Positions 28,473-38,622 of a stretch of DNA of 64,000 nucleotides are shown here, one piece after another; within the stretch, counting starts at the first letter, position 1; each line of letters begins with the position of its first letter. Made by a program: the position numbers and the translations under genes. A model generated the notes under the pieces. The model did not search any database. It saw only the letters and a program-made list of their open reading frames with translations, and was not told the origin of the DNA. Source of the DNA: CAVRGQ01 sp963720785 (GTDB lineage: Bacteria; Actinomycetota; Acidimicrobiia; IMCC26256; DASPTH01); assembly GCA_963720785.1 (NCBI GenBank), contig CAVRGQ010000004.1, positions 1,137,289 to 1,201,288 of the forward strand. The letters run 5' to 3'.

Positions 28473-29155
28473 TCGTTCTCCCAGGGCGTTCCGTAGCTCT
28501 CGCGGAAGGTCTTCTCGGTGAACGCAAGCCGTCGCGCGACGCCGAGACGACGGGCGGGCCAGCCGAGCGGGACCACGGCGACCGGGTCGACGTGCTCGGG
28601 GAATCCCACGAGCGCCGCGAGCTCGTCGCTGCGCAGTGTCGCGATCGTCGTCAGCGCAGAGCCGAGGCCCTCGACCGTGGCGGCGAGCAGCAGATTCTGC
28701 ACCGCGGGGAAGATCGAGGACTTCAACATCGACCGGGGGACGCTCGCCGTGTCGCCGCCCACCACGACGAGCACGGGCGCGGCCGCGATCGCGCCGCCGC
28801 CGATCCCCCGGTCGACGTCGGCGAAGACCTCGTTGTCGCCCGAGTGCGCAGCGGTGTACTCACGACCACCCTCGCTCCAGACCCTCGCCATGATCTCGCC
28901 GATCGCGCCGCGACGTCGCTCGTCGCGGACGATGACGAAGACCCAGGGCTGGAGGTTCTCCGAGCTGGGGGAGAAGGTGGCGGCCCGGAGGCAGCGTCCC
29001 AAGGTCTCGTCGTCCACCGGCGCCTCCGCGAATGCGCGATGGGCGCGTTGACGTCGGAGCAGGTGGAGCAGATCGGCCGGGGCGACCTCAGACCCGCCGT
29101 CGCCAACGCCGCCGTCAACGCCATCGTTCGCGCCACCGTCCTCGTGCACCGCCAC
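28469..29155 (-). CDS. Nitroreductase family protein
   Basis: The 228-residue FMN-dependent oxidoreductase has RQRAHRAFAEAPVDD, the FSPSSENLQPWVFVIV motif, and AVQNLLLAATVEGLGSALTT. The start is uncertain: the first 25 residues are low-complexity Gly/Asp and a downstream GTG is equally possible. It is co-transcribed with the TetR gene and may act on the substrate of the neighbouring catabolic operon. Confidence 0.83.
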   Translation of the reverse strand: MAVHEDGGANDGVDGGVGDGGSEVAPADLLHLLRRQRAHRAFAEAPVDDETLGRCLRAATFSPSSENLQPWVFVIVRDERRRGAIGEIMARVWSEGGREYTAAHSGDNEVFADVDRGIGGGAIAAAPVLVVVGGDTASVPRSMLKSSIFPAVQNLLLAATVEGLGSALTTIATLRSDELAALVGFPEHVDPVAVVPLGWPARRLGVARRLAFTEKTFRESYGTPWENE

Positions 29156-29182
29156 CGCCTCGTCGGTCCTCGTCCCGCCAAG

Positions 29183-29220
29183 TTGACATTGACATCAAGT
29201 CCGCGATTCATTGTACATTG
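29183..29220 (+). promoter_or_regulatory. Promoter/operator region of the acyl-CoA ligase operon
   Basis: Two overlapping TTGACA boxes (29183 and 29189) are followed after 19 bp by TACATT (29214-29219). The block TTGACATTGACATCAA is an imperfect palindrome like those bound by TetR regulators of acyl-CoA catabolism. Confidence 0.45.
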
Positions 29221-29258
29221 CCGTGCGTGGTGCCCGAGGGGAACGAGAGGACGGCGCG

Positions 29259-30927
29259 GTGACCGGGATCGCCCTCAGCGTCGAGGAGATGTTCGACGAC
29301 GAGGCGACCCTGACCTCGCGGCAACGGCTCGCGGCTCGCTGGCGCGCTCGACGGCCTGGTCCCCGGGCGCTCGGTTGCCGAGCAGGCGCGGGTGGCGGCA
29401 GGAGCGGCGAGGGAGACGCGCATCGTGTTCACGTCCCCCGAACGTCCCTCGATCCTGCGCCTCGACGCGCTCTGGTCACGATCGTGCGCCGTCGCCGCCG
29501 CCTTCCAGGCACGTGGTGTGGTTCCGGGCGATGTCGTGGCCGTGCAGGTGCCCAACTGGAGCGAGGCCGTCGTCACGTACGTCGCGGCGGCGATCGCCGG
29601 CGCCATCGTGCTGCCGATCGTCCACACGTACGGCCCGGCCGACACCGACTGGATCCTCGATCGCGTGAGACCGCGTGTCTTCGTGTCCCCCTCGCGTTGG
29701 GGCGAGACCGACTACGTGGCACGCCTCGACGCGATGCCTGCTGTCGCTTTCGTGGAGCACGTCGTGGTGGTGGGCGACGTCGCTCCGACCGGCACCGAGA
29801 CGTGGGCCACCCTCGAGGTCACGTCGCCCGCCGACGCCCACGTCGTGGACGTTCCGGGTGATGCACCGTTCCTGGTGACGTTCACGTCGGGGACGACCGC
29901 CGAACCGAAAGGTGTCGTGCACTCCCACGACAGCTTCCTCGCCGAACTGCGGTCCATGCCCTCCCCGACGCGCCGCCTCGGCCGTGTTCGGTCGCTGCAA
30001 CCGTGGCCGGCCGGTCACATCGGCGGGATGACCGCAATCCTCGGCCCGCTCGTCCACGGGCTCGACACCTTCCTCATCGACCGGTGGGACACGGAATCGG
30101 TCGTCGACCTCGTCGCACGCGAGGACATCGCTGCGGCGTCGGGTGTCCCGACCGCGCTGCTGCGCGTCATGGACTTCGTCGAGACGAGCGACCGGTCGCT
30201 GCCGCTGCTGGAGTTGTCGACGGGCGGTGCGGGGATCCCGCCGAGCGTCGTGGAGCGGGGCGCCGCGCTCGGTTGGCACATCGGTCGGTGCTACGGCTCC
30301 TCCGAGCACCCCTCCGCGACGTACTGCCGGCACGACGACACTCTGGAGCACCGCCTCCGCAGCGACGGCGCGCCGATGGCCGGCACCGAGGTGAGGACCG
30401 TGCGCGAGGACGGCACGCCGTGCGCGGTCGGCGAGCCCGGTGAGATCGCGCTCATCGGCCCGGAACAGTTCCTCGGGTACACGGATCCCGCGCTCAACGC
30501 CGAGTTCGTCGGGCGCGACGGCTGGTTCCTCACGGGCGACATCGGCGTGCTCGACCGCGACGGATTTCTGACCGTGACCGATCGTAAGAAGGACCTCGTG
30601 ATCCGGGGCGGGGAGAACATCTCGTCGGTGGAGGTCGAGGACGTGCTCCTGCGCCATCCCGCGGTCGCCGAGGCCGCGGTGGTGGCCAGTCCCGACGCGG
30701 AGTACGGCGAGCGGGTGTGCGCGTTCGTGGTGCTCCAACCCGATGCAACCCTCTCGCTGGGCGATGTCCGCGAGCACTTCACGACGCTCGGTGTGCAGCG
30801 GCAGAAGACCCCCGAGGTGTTGGTGCCGATTGCCGAGCACGACCTCCCGCGGACCGCCTCGGGCAAGGTGCGCAAGGCCGAGCTGCGCGATCGCGTGCGG
30901 GCCGCGAGCAGCGAGAGGTTCTCATGA
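29259..30927 (+). CDS. AMP-dependent acyl-CoA ligase, frameshifted
   Basis: A protein of about 556 residues. The ATP-binding P-loop TFTSGTTAEPKG, the RCYGSSE core, GDIGVLDRDGF and the C-terminal lysine region RTASGKVRKAEL define an AMP-forming acyl-CoA synthetase. GTG 29259 with a GAGAGG ribosome-binding site gives the N-terminus (TGIALSVEEMFDDEATLT). The frame changes near 29340. It would activate a carboxylic acid as first step of the beta-oxidation-like operon that follows. Confidence 0.88.
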
Positions 30928-31349
30928 GCAAGGCCGACGACCAGCTCGCCGTCACGCAGACCGTGTCCGAGTACTGCCGTCGTTGCGACGACGGGCGGTT
31001 CGACGACTTCACCCGGCTCTTCGCGGTCGACGCGCAACTCGTCGTGCGCGGCCAGGTGACACACGGTGCCGAGGCCATCAGTGCGACCATCGCGGCGCTG
31101 CAGACGCCGGAACGTCGGGGGCGGCACATGGTGGCCAACACCGTCGTGGAGATCTCCGGTGACCGCGCGTCCGCCGAGAGCGACTTCGTCTTCTTCCGGC
31201 CCCGGCCCGACGGCACGCTCGAGGCGGTCAACACCGGTCGCTACCTCGACGAGTTCGTCCGCGACGGCGACGCCTGGCAGTTCTCTCGCCGCGAGATCGT
31301 CCTGGTGGAAGCGCCGAACGCTCCCGAACGAGAGGCAGACCATCGGTGA
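30924..31349 (+). CDS. SnoaL-like protein
   Basis: The 141-residue NTF2-fold protein has VSEYCRRCDDGRFDDFTRLFA and the core VANTVVEISGDRASAESDFVF. It overlaps the ligase stop and the next start by 4 bp each. Such proteins act as cyclases, isomerases or hydratases, including some in steroid catabolism. No catalytic role can be assigned here. Confidence 0.8.
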   Translation: MSKADDQLAVTQTVSEYCRRCDDGRFDDFTRLFAVDAQLVVRGQVTHGAEAISATIAALQTPERRGRHMVANTVVEISGDRASAESDFVFFRPRPDGTLEAVNTGRYLDEFVRDGDAWQFSRREIVLVEAPNAPEREADHR

Positions 31350-32179
31350 TCACCTACGAGGCCGACGGCCACGTCGCGCGCTTGACCATTCGGCGAGCGG
31401 AGAAGCACAACGCGCTCACTGCCGAGTTGATGGAACAGCTCCTCGATCATCTCGACCGCGCGTCGGCCGACGACGACGTCAAGGTGTCGGTGCTCGCGGC
31501 CGACGGGCCCACCTTCTGCGCCGGCTTCGACATCTCGGACCGTGAGGCGTTCGACGGTCCGCCCGATGCGACCCGACGGAGTCGCGTGCAGGCGGTGGCC
31601 GAGAAGGCCGAGTGGATGCGCCGCGTCCTCACCACCCGCAAGCCGCTGGTGGTCGCAGTGCAGGGCCCGTGCATCGGCATCGGCATGTACCTCGTGTTGG
31701 TCGCCGACTTCGCGATCGCCGCGGAGGGCGCGACGTTCGGGTTGCCCGAGGAACGCTTCGGGTCGGCCGGTGCCACTTGGGCCTACCCGTACCTGATGCT
31801 CGACGTCGGCATGAAGCGGGCGACGGAGATCGTGATGACCGGCCGGAAGTACTCGGCGAGCGAGGCCCATGCGATGGGTCTGCTGACCCGAGTGGTGGCC
31901 GACGCCGACCTCCCGTCCGCGGCCGATGACCTCGCGGCATCCCTCTCGTCGCTGCCCCGCGACGGTATCGCCGTGAGCCGCGCGGTCCGGGAGCTCGCGC
32001 TCCAGATGACCGGCCATCTCGACGTGTTCTCGTTCCATGCCGTCGCGCACCCGCTGACCGAACGGCTGACGCGCGAGGCGGACGAGTTCGACTTCATGGC
32101 CATGGTCGAGCGTGACGGGATGCGCGCCGCGATGGAAGAGCGCGCCCGGCGCTTCGGTGGCGGCTGGTGGGGGTGGTGA
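31346..32179 (+). CDS. Enoyl-CoA hydratase/isomerase family protein
   Basis: The 277-residue crotonase-fold protein has the oxyanion-hole loop DGPTFCAGFDISD, then VQGPCIGIGMYLVLVADFAIA, and the acidic GLPEERFGSAGA region. It should hydrate or isomerise the enoyl-CoA made by the adjacent dehydrogenases. The GTG start overlaps the SnoaL stop. Confidence 0.9.
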   Translation: MITYEADGHVARLTIRRAEKHNALTAELMEQLLDHLDRASADDDVKVSVLAADGPTFCAGFDISDREAFDGPPDATRRSRVQAVAEKAEWMRRVLTTRKPLVVAVQGPCIGIGMYLVLVADFAIAAEGATFGLPEERFGSAGATWAYPYLMLDVGMKRATEIVMTGRKYSASEAHAMGLLTRVVADADLPSAADDLAASLSSLPRDGIAVSRAVRELALQMTGHLDVFSFHAVAHPLTERLTREADEFDFMAMVERDGMRAAMEERARRFGGGWWGW

Positions 32180-32183
32180 GTCG

Positions 32184-33371
32184 ATGAGATTGGAGGAGTC
32201 GGCGGAGGACGTGGCGTTCCGTTCGAGCGCTCGCGAGTGGTTGCAGGCTCACGTGCCGAACGAACCCCGCCCGCGCTCCGGCCCCGCCGCGCGCGCCTTC
32301 GATCTCGACTGGCAGCGGGTGCAGTTCGAGGGCGGGTGGGCAGGCGTGTCGTGGCCCGTCGAATACGGAGGCCTCGGTCTGCCCTCCCACCTCCAGGTGA
32401 CCTGGTACGAGGAGTACGCCCGTGCCGGCGGGCCCGACCTCGGCGCGTCCTTCGTCGGCCTCAACCACGGTGGCCCCACGCTCATCGCCTGCGGCACCGA
32501 GGCGCAGAAGCACCGCCACCTCCCGGCGATCCTCGAAGGCCGTGAGCTGTGGTGCCAGGGATTCTCCGAACCCGATGCCGGTTCCGATCTCGCATCGCTG
32601 CGCACTCGAGCGGTGCGCGACGGCGACGAGTTCGTCGTCACCGGCCAGAAGATCTGGACGAGCTACGCGGATCTCGCCGACCATCAGGAGCTCCTCGTGC
32701 GCACCGACAGCACGGGTCGCAAGCACGACGGCATCACGTGGTTGATCGTCGACATGCAGACGCCGGGCATCGAGGTTCGCCCGATCGACACGATCGGCGG
32801 CGAGCCGCATTTCGCCGAGGTGTTCTACGACGGTGTTCGCATCCCGGTGAGCAACGTCGTCGGGGAGATCGATCGCGGCTGGAAGGTGACGCTCACCACG
32901 CTGTCGTTCGAGCGCGGTACCGCGTTCATCGCGGAGCAGATGCGCCTCGCTTCCGTGGTGCGCGACCTCGTTGCCATGGCCCGTGTCGTGCCGTCATCTC
33001 GAGGACGCGGGCCGGCGATCGACGACGACGCGGTGCGCGCCACGCTCGGTCGCCTCCTTGCTGCGGTCGAAGCGTTGCGGGCGATGACGTTCCACCTGGT
33101 GTCGAAGACCTCGGCGGCGACGGGGCCACTCCCGGACGGTTCGTTGATCCGCATCTGGTTCTCGACGCTCGCGCAGGAGGTGAGCCGCGTTGCCTTCGAG
33201 CTGCGGGGCTGGTCATCGATCGACGGCACCATCACCGACGAGGGCATCGGCGCGGCCGCTCGCGACTGGACGCACGAGTACCTCTGGAGCTTCCAGGAGA
33301 CGATCGGGGGCGGCACCGTCGAGATCCAGAAGAACATCGTCGGCGAGCGCATGTTGGGACTTCCGCGATGA
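32184..33371 (+). CDS. Acyl-CoA dehydrogenase, large subunit type
   Basis: The 395-residue FAD enzyme has WPVEYGGLGLP, QGFSEPDAGSDLASL, VTGQKIWTSYA and the C-terminal GGGTVEIQKNIVGERMLGLPR. This is the full-length form. It is followed at a 4-bp overlap by a shorter partner, which suggests an alpha2beta2 heteromer like those used for steroid side chains in mycobacteria. Confidence 0.92.
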   Translation: MRLEESAEDVAFRSSAREWLQAHVPNEPRPRSGPAARAFDLDWQRVQFEGGWAGVSWPVEYGGLGLPSHLQVTWYEEYARAGGPDLGASFVGLNHGGPTLIACGTEAQKHRHLPAILEGRELWCQGFSEPDAGSDLASLRTRAVRDGDEFVVTGQKIWTSYADLADHQELLVRTDSTGRKHDGITWLIVDMQTPGIEVRPIDTIGGEPHFAEVFYDGVRIPVSNVVGEIDRGWKVTLTTLSFERGTAFIAEQMRLASVVRDLVAMARVVPSSRGRGPAIDDDAVRATLGRLLAAVEALRAMTFHLVSKTSAATGPLPDGSLIRIWFSTLAQEVSRVAFELRGWSSIDGTITDEGIGAAARDWTHEYLWSFQETIGGGTVEIQKNIVGERMLGLPR

Positions 33372-34370
33372 TCGACCTCGTCCCCGACGAGTTCCAGCTC
33401 GAGGTCGTCACCGTGGCGAGGCAGGCGCTCGCTCCGCTCGCGTCGAAGCGAACCGCCGACGTGTCGGATGCGGTGTGGAGCAGCCTCGCCGACGTCGGAC
33501 TCTTCGGCATCGCTGCGGAGGAATCGGATGGTGGCGCGGGCTTGGGTGTCGCCGGCGCGACGCTGGTCGCCGAGGCCGCCGGTGCTGCACTCGCCCCGAT
33601 CGGTGTGCTCGCCACCATTGCGGCTTCGACGGCTCGGGAGGCTGGTGCGGGTCTCCTCGACGGTGCGACACGTGCGGCGGTCGGCGTGCGCCGAACCGAT
33701 GACCCATGGACGGACGCGTGGACGGTCGTCGACTTCGCTGCCGACGGTGTCGTCCTGCTGCTCGAAACGGATGCCGCGCTCGGTGGCCGCGGACGCGGCG
33801 ATCGACGTCGAGCAGCTCGATTCGCTCGACGAGGGCGCGTCGGTGTCGAGGGTGCGTATCGATGCCGCGGTGGTCGACGACGCGCGCAACGCACGTGCAC
33901 GGCAGACGAGCACGCTCGCGCGACTCCTGATCGCGGCGGCGGCGGTCGGTGTCTCCGGCGAGGCGATCGACCGATCGACCGCCTACGCGGCAACGCGCGA
34001 GCAGTTCGGGAAGCCGATCGGGTCCTTCCAGGCGGTCAAGCACCGGTGCGTCGACATGGCGACGCTGCACGAGGCGGCGCTCGCGTCCGTCCGCTTCGCA
34101 GCAGTGCGCGCCGACGCCGGCATCGACGACGACGTCGCGGTTGCCACCGCGCTCTACACGGCGAGCGATGCGGCGCGCCGCAACGCGGCGAGTGCGATCC
34201 AGGTGTTCGGCGGCATCGGGTTCACCGCAGAGAATGGTCTGCAACACCTGCTCCACCGCGCCTGGCTGTTGCAACTGCTGCTGGGAGCGCCGGCCGTCCA
34301 CGAGGAAGCGCTGCTCCGCGCCCTCGGGGGATCGGCCGGAGCGACCGACGAAACGGAGGAGGCGTCGTGA
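33368..34370 (+). CDS. Acyl-CoA dehydrogenase, short partner subunit, frameshifted
   Basis: A protein of about 334 residues. It has DVGLFGIAAEESDGGAGLG at the N-terminus and the C-terminal ATREQFGKPIGSFQAVKHRCVDMA and IQVFGGIGFTAENGLQHLLHRA segments. The frame changes near 33780. It lacks the central substrate loop seen in the preceding full-length enzyme, as expected for the short subunit of a heteromeric pair. Confidence 0.85.
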
Positions 34371-35866
34371 CCACCACCGAGTTGGGCGAGACGATTGCGG
34401 CATGGCTCGACGCGCTCGTCGCGGAGCACGGCGACCGGCCTTGCGTCGAGATCGAGGGCCGGTACCTCACGTACCGCCAGCTCGACGACGAGTCCGCGGC
34501 ACTGGCCGCCGGCCTGCTGGCGCGTGGCGTCGGCAAGGGAACCCGCGTCGGCCTGCTCTTCGGCAACGGACCGGAGTGGGTGATGTGGTGGGCAGCACTC
34601 AGTCGCATCGGCGCCGTGTGCGTGCCCCTCAGCACGTTCTTCCAGCCGGCCGAGCTCGCCCGCGTGATCCGGCACGCCGATCTCCACGCCCTCGTCGGGC
34701 AACGACACTTCCTCGGCAGGGACTTCGCGGAGGTGCTTGCCGATGCGCTGCCCTCGGTCCGCTCGGCCGACGAGCCCGCGCTCGCGATTGCGGAGGCACC
34801 GTTCCTCCGATGGGTTGCTCTCGACGACCCCAACGCCTCCACCTGGTGCGCCGACCACCGCTGGATCCGGGACGCCGGCGTCGACGACCGGTGGCGCACG
34901 CTCCGTGCCGAGGCATCGTCCGAGGTGCACCCGGAAGACGACGCGATCATCATCTACACCTCGGGTCAGAGCGCGGAGCCGAAGGGCGTGGTCCACACCC
35001 ATGGCGCCGTCATGACGAAGGCGCACTACCTGCGAGGCATGTACGAGTTCGGGCCGGAGACCGTCACCCACATCACCCTGCCCTTCTTCTGGGTCGGGGG
35101 CCTCACCATGGGCCTGCTTCCCACACTCGATGCCGGCGGCGTCGTCTCCTGCACGGAGCGCTCCACTTGGGGCTCGGGCAACGTGATCGGCAGCAGCGCC
35201 GACCAGGACAACCTCTATGCCGACTTCCGGCTCTTCCCCGCGTTGGGCATGACCGAGAGCTTCGGTATCTACTCGTGGGGGACCGAGTACCGGGCCGAGG
35301 GTCACCCGATCGCGTCGCCGCTCGACGAGCTGCAGTCCGCGACCGAGCTCCTGCTCGCCGACGAGACCGGCGCGCCCGTCGGCGACGGCGAGGTGGGAGA
35401 GATCTTGCTGCGGGGGCCGACGATCACTCGACGGCTCCACAAGGCCGACCGCGCCGACGGATTCGACACCGACGGCCGCTACCGCACCGGCGATCGCGGC
35501 CTCCGTGAGGGCGACCGCATCCACTTCGTCGGACGCCTCACGGACATGATCAAGACGTCGGGTGCCAACGTGTCACCGGCGGAGGTCGAGCGCGAGATCC
35601 TCGACCTCGACGCGGTCGTTGCGGCCCACGTCGTGGCGGTCGACGATCCCGCCCGCGACCAGATCGTGGGAGCGGTCCTGGTGCTCGCCGACGGAGCGTC
35701 ACTCACCGCCGAGGACCTTCGCGCCCATCTCCGCAGTCGCCTCTCCGCGTACAAGGTGCCACGCCGCGTGTTGTTCCTCGATTCCGTCGAAGACATCCCC
35801 ATGACCCCGTCCATGAAGGTCCGCAAGCGAGTGCTCGCGGCGATGCTGTCGGAGCGGGGGGAGTGA
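34367..35866 (+). CDS. AMP-dependent acyl-CoA ligase
   Basis: A protein of about 499 residues. IIIYTSGQSAEPKGVVHTHG is the P-loop (with GQ where GT is usual), GMTESFGIYSWG the core motif, DRGLREGDRIHFVGRLTDMIKTSG the hinge, and MKVRKRVL follows at the end. It starts a second module with the same gene order as 29259-34370 and overlaps both neighbours. Confidence 0.9.
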   Translation: MTTTELGETIAAWLDALVAEHGDRPCVEIEGRYLTYRQLDDESAALAAGLLARGVGKGTRVGLLFGNGPEWVMWWAALSRIGAVCVPLSTFFQPAELARVIRHADLHALVGQRHFLGRDFAEVLADALPSVRSADEPALAIAEAPFLRWVALDDPNASTWCADHRWIRDAGVDDRWRTLRAEASSEVHPEDDAIIIYTSGQSAEPKGVVHTHGAVMTKAHYLRGMYEFGPETVTHITLPFFWVGGLTMGLLPTLDAGGVVSCTERSTWGSGNVIGSSADQDNLYADFRLFPALGMTESFGIYSWGTEYRAEGHPIASPLDELQSATELLLADETGAPVGDGEVGEILLRGPTITRRLHKADRADGFDTDGRYRTGDRGLREGDRIHFVGRLTDMIKTSGANVSPAEVEREILDLDAVVAAHVVAVDDPARDQIVGAVLVLADGASLTAEDLRAHLRSRLSAYKVPRRVLFLDSVEDIPMTPSMKVRKRVLAAMLSERGE

Positions 35867-36306
35867 TGGCCGAGCACGCGGCCCTGCTCGACGAGCTTGC
35901 GGTCGCTCGCCTTCTGGCCCGCTACTGCCGGGCACTCGACGACCGTCGATACGACGACCTTGTCGGGTTGTTCACCGACGACGCCGTCTTCGAGACGATG
36001 GGGCGCTCGCTGCGCGGGCGCGAGGAGATCCGCGGGTTCTTCCCGCCCGACGCGTCGCCGCTGACGCGGCCCGAATCGATGCACGTGCTCTCCAACGTGG
36101 TCGCGGACGTACGCGGGGCGCGGGCCGTCGCGACGTCGGACTGGGTGATGCTGCAACGCGACGCCGGGGGCGCGACGACTGTCGTGCTCGCGGGCCGTTA
36201 CGACGACGTGCTCGTGTGCGAGCGCGACGCCGGGTGGCGGATCTACACCCGAACTGCGATCGCCCTCGCTCGGCCAACCGCGCCGCCACCGGAGGTTCGC
36301 CCGTGA
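35863..36306 (+). CDS. SnoaL-like protein
   Basis: The 147-residue NTF2-fold protein has LLARYCRALDDRRYDDLVGLFTDDAVFET and a conserved SMHVLSNVVADV. GTG 35863 and ATG 35866 are both possible starts. It is paralogous in place and family to the 30924 protein. Confidence 0.82.
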   Translation: MMAEHAALLDELAVARLLARYCRALDDRRYDDLVGLFTDDAVFETMGRSLRGREEIRGFFPPDASPLTRPESMHVLSNVVADVRGARAVATSDWVMLQRDAGGATTVVLAGRYDDVLVCERDAGWRIYTRTAIALARPTAPPPEVRP

Positions 36307-37346
36307 GACTGCCCACCTTGCGCCGCCGCGATTGGTCGCTCACCGACGTGCAGGAGGACTTGCGCGGGACCGTCCGTCAGTTCTTCGAGCGTGAATGCCC
36401 GATCGAGCAGGTTCGCGATTGCGAGCCCGACGGGTTCGACGAGCACCTCTGGCGTCAGGTGCGCGACCTCGATCTCTTCGGCATCGGTCTGCCGGAGGAC
36501 CGCGGCGGGGCCGGCGGCGATCTGGTCGACCTCGCGCTCGTCGCGGAGGAACGAGGACGGCAACTGGCACCGGTACCACTGATCGAACACGCGGTCGTGC
36601 TGCGCGCCCTGGACGCCCTCGACCGAGGTGGATCCATCGATGGCGATCTGCGCGAAGGCGCGACGATCGCAACGTTCGCACCGCTGTGTCAGGGCAACCT
36701 CGAGTCCGTTCTGGTCGCGTATGCGCCGGTGGCCGACGTCGTGCTCGGCGCGCGCCGTGGCGCTCTTGTACTCGTCCGGCCCGATCACCCGACCGCCGTG
36801 CCGTCTCTCGGCGGCGCGCCCCTGGCGCATTGTGACCTCGCGGACGGGAACGCCGAGGTGCTCGCCGCCGGTGCCGATGCGGACGTGGCCTTTGCTCGCG
36901 CGCTCGCGGAGTGGAAGGTGCTCACCGCCGCGTCGCTCGTGGGACTCGCCCGGGGCGCGCTCGATCTCGCGGTCACCTACGCGAACGAGCGCGTTGCGTT
37001 CGGCGTGCCGATCGGCACGTTCCAGGCGCTCAGCCACCCGATGGCCGACGTACTCATCGCCCTCGAGGGTGCTCGCCGGCTGGTGTGGGAGGCCGCGTGG
37101 TACCTCGAGCACGAGCCGGACGGCGCGGGCGTCCACGTCGCGACCGCCTGGCTGCACGCGACCGCGACGGCCAACCGGGCGGCGTCCATCGGTATCCATA
37201 CGCAGGGCGGGTTCGGCTTCACGCTCGAGTCCGACCTGCACCTCTACTTCCGTCGAGCGAAGACGTGGGCCCTCGTCGCCGGCGATCCCAGTGCTGACCT
37301 CGCTGTACTTGCCGACTTGGCCTTCGGTCCGGTCACGGTCGGTTGA
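36303..37346 (+). CDS. Acyl-CoA dehydrogenase, short partner subunit
   Basis: The 347-residue protein has FGIGLPEDRGGAGGDLVDLALV, the C-terminal ERVAFGVPIGTFQALSHPMADV and GGFGFTLESDLHLYFRRAKT. The central domain is shortened. It should pair with the following full-length enzyme. GTG 36303 overlaps the SnoaL stop. Confidence 0.88.
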   Translation: MRLPTLRRRDWSLTDVQEDLRGTVRQFFERECPIEQVRDCEPDGFDEHLWRQVRDLDLFGIGLPEDRGGAGGDLVDLALVAEERGRQLAPVPLIEHAVVLRALDALDRGGSIDGDLREGATIATFAPLCQGNLESVLVAYAPVADVVLGARRGALVLVRPDHPTAVPSLGGAPLAHCDLADGNAEVLAAGADADVAFARALAEWKVLTAASLVGLARGALDLAVTYANERVAFGVPIGTFQALSHPMADVLIALEGARRLVWEAAWYLEHEPDGAGVHVATAWLHATATANRAASIGIHTQGGFGFTLESDLHLYFRRAKTWALVAGDPSADLAVLADLAFGPVTVG

Positions 37347-37359
37347 CCAGGAGCCTGTC

Positions 37360-38584
37360 GTGGACTTCGCCGAGATCACCGTCCCCGCCGACGCCGAAGC
37401 GTTCTGGCGCGACGAGGTCGTGCCCTTCCTCGACGAGCACCTCAACCCGGAGGCGCTCGCCCGCGAAGAGCGTGAGGGCAACGGGTTCATCCCGGCGTAC
37501 GAGGAGGCGCTCGGCGCGCGTGGGTGGCGCTGTCCGACCGCGCCATCGGAGCAGGGGGGAGCCGGTCTGGACGCCGTGCGGGCCGCGCTGCTGGTGGGGG
37601 AGGAGCGCCGCCGTTCGGGGGTGCTCTTCCCGGTCAAGGGGTCCCATGCCCTGGTGATGGACGTCGTCGAGCGGTTCGCGAGCGACGAGATCCGTGAGTC
37701 GGTCGTGACCCGAGCCGCGGCGGGACTCGTCACGTGTTGCCTCGCCTACACCGAGCCCGACTGCGGCTCCGACGCGGCTGCGGTCAAGACGCGCGCCGTG
37801 CGCGACGGCGACGACTGGATCCTCACCGGCCAGAAGATGTTCTCCACCGGCGCGCACCTGTGTCAGTACGCGATGGTCACGGCGCGCACCAATCCCGACG
37901 TTCCCAAGCACCGCGGCATCACGTTGTTCCTCGTGCCGCTCGAGCAGCCCGGCGTGGAACGCAGCGGCATCGCGACGTTGGGTGGCGAACGCACCAACTT
38001 CATCTACTTCGACGAAGCACGCGTGCCCGACAGTCACCGGCTCGGTCCGATCGACCAAGGGTGGCAGGTCGCCTCCGGTGCGCTCGCCGCCGAGCACGGC
38101 ATGAGCGGGGAGCACGGCGGCTTCGAGCGGGCTCCCACCGCCGACGGCGACATCGCGCGCGTTGTCGGGTGCCGGCGACTGGCAAGGGGTCCTGCGGCAC
38201 GTGCTGGATGCGGTCGTCGCGTGGGCTCGAGTGACGAACGGAGCAGACGGACGCGCCCTGCTCGACCACCCCGTGGTCCGCGAGCGCCTCGCACGCGTTG
38301 CGCTCGACGTCGCCGTCGCCGAGGCGACGCCCGAACCCTTCGCCCGTGTCGTCGCTTCGGACGTGCTCATCCGCGATGCCGCGGAGCTCGTCGACCTGTG
38401 CGGCCAAGCCGCCCTGCTCCCCGCCGGCGAACCGGGCAGTGCTGCGGGCGGCCTCGTCGAGTGGGCGCACCGCTTCGCCCAGGGCACGTCGATCTACGGC
38501 GGCACCACCGACATCCAGCGGAACCTCATCGCCGAGCAGTTCCTCGGCCTGCCCCGCCACCGCGGCGTGGTCCGCCCCAACTGA
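37360..38584 (+). CDS. Acyl-CoA dehydrogenase, large subunit type, frameshifted
   Basis: A protein of about 408 residues. CCLAYTEPDCGSDAAAVKTRAV, LTGQKMFSTGAHLCQYAM and the C-terminal GTSIYGGTTDIQRNLIAEQFLGLPR define it. AGGAG (37349-37353) supports GTG 37360. The frame changes near 38165 between ADGDIARV and the GDWQGVLRHVLDAVV segment. It is the catalytic partner of the short subunit encoded upstream. Confidence 0.87.
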
Positions 38585-38622
38585 ACAACTCACTCAGAGA
38601 TTCGACCCGGAGGTACCTGCAC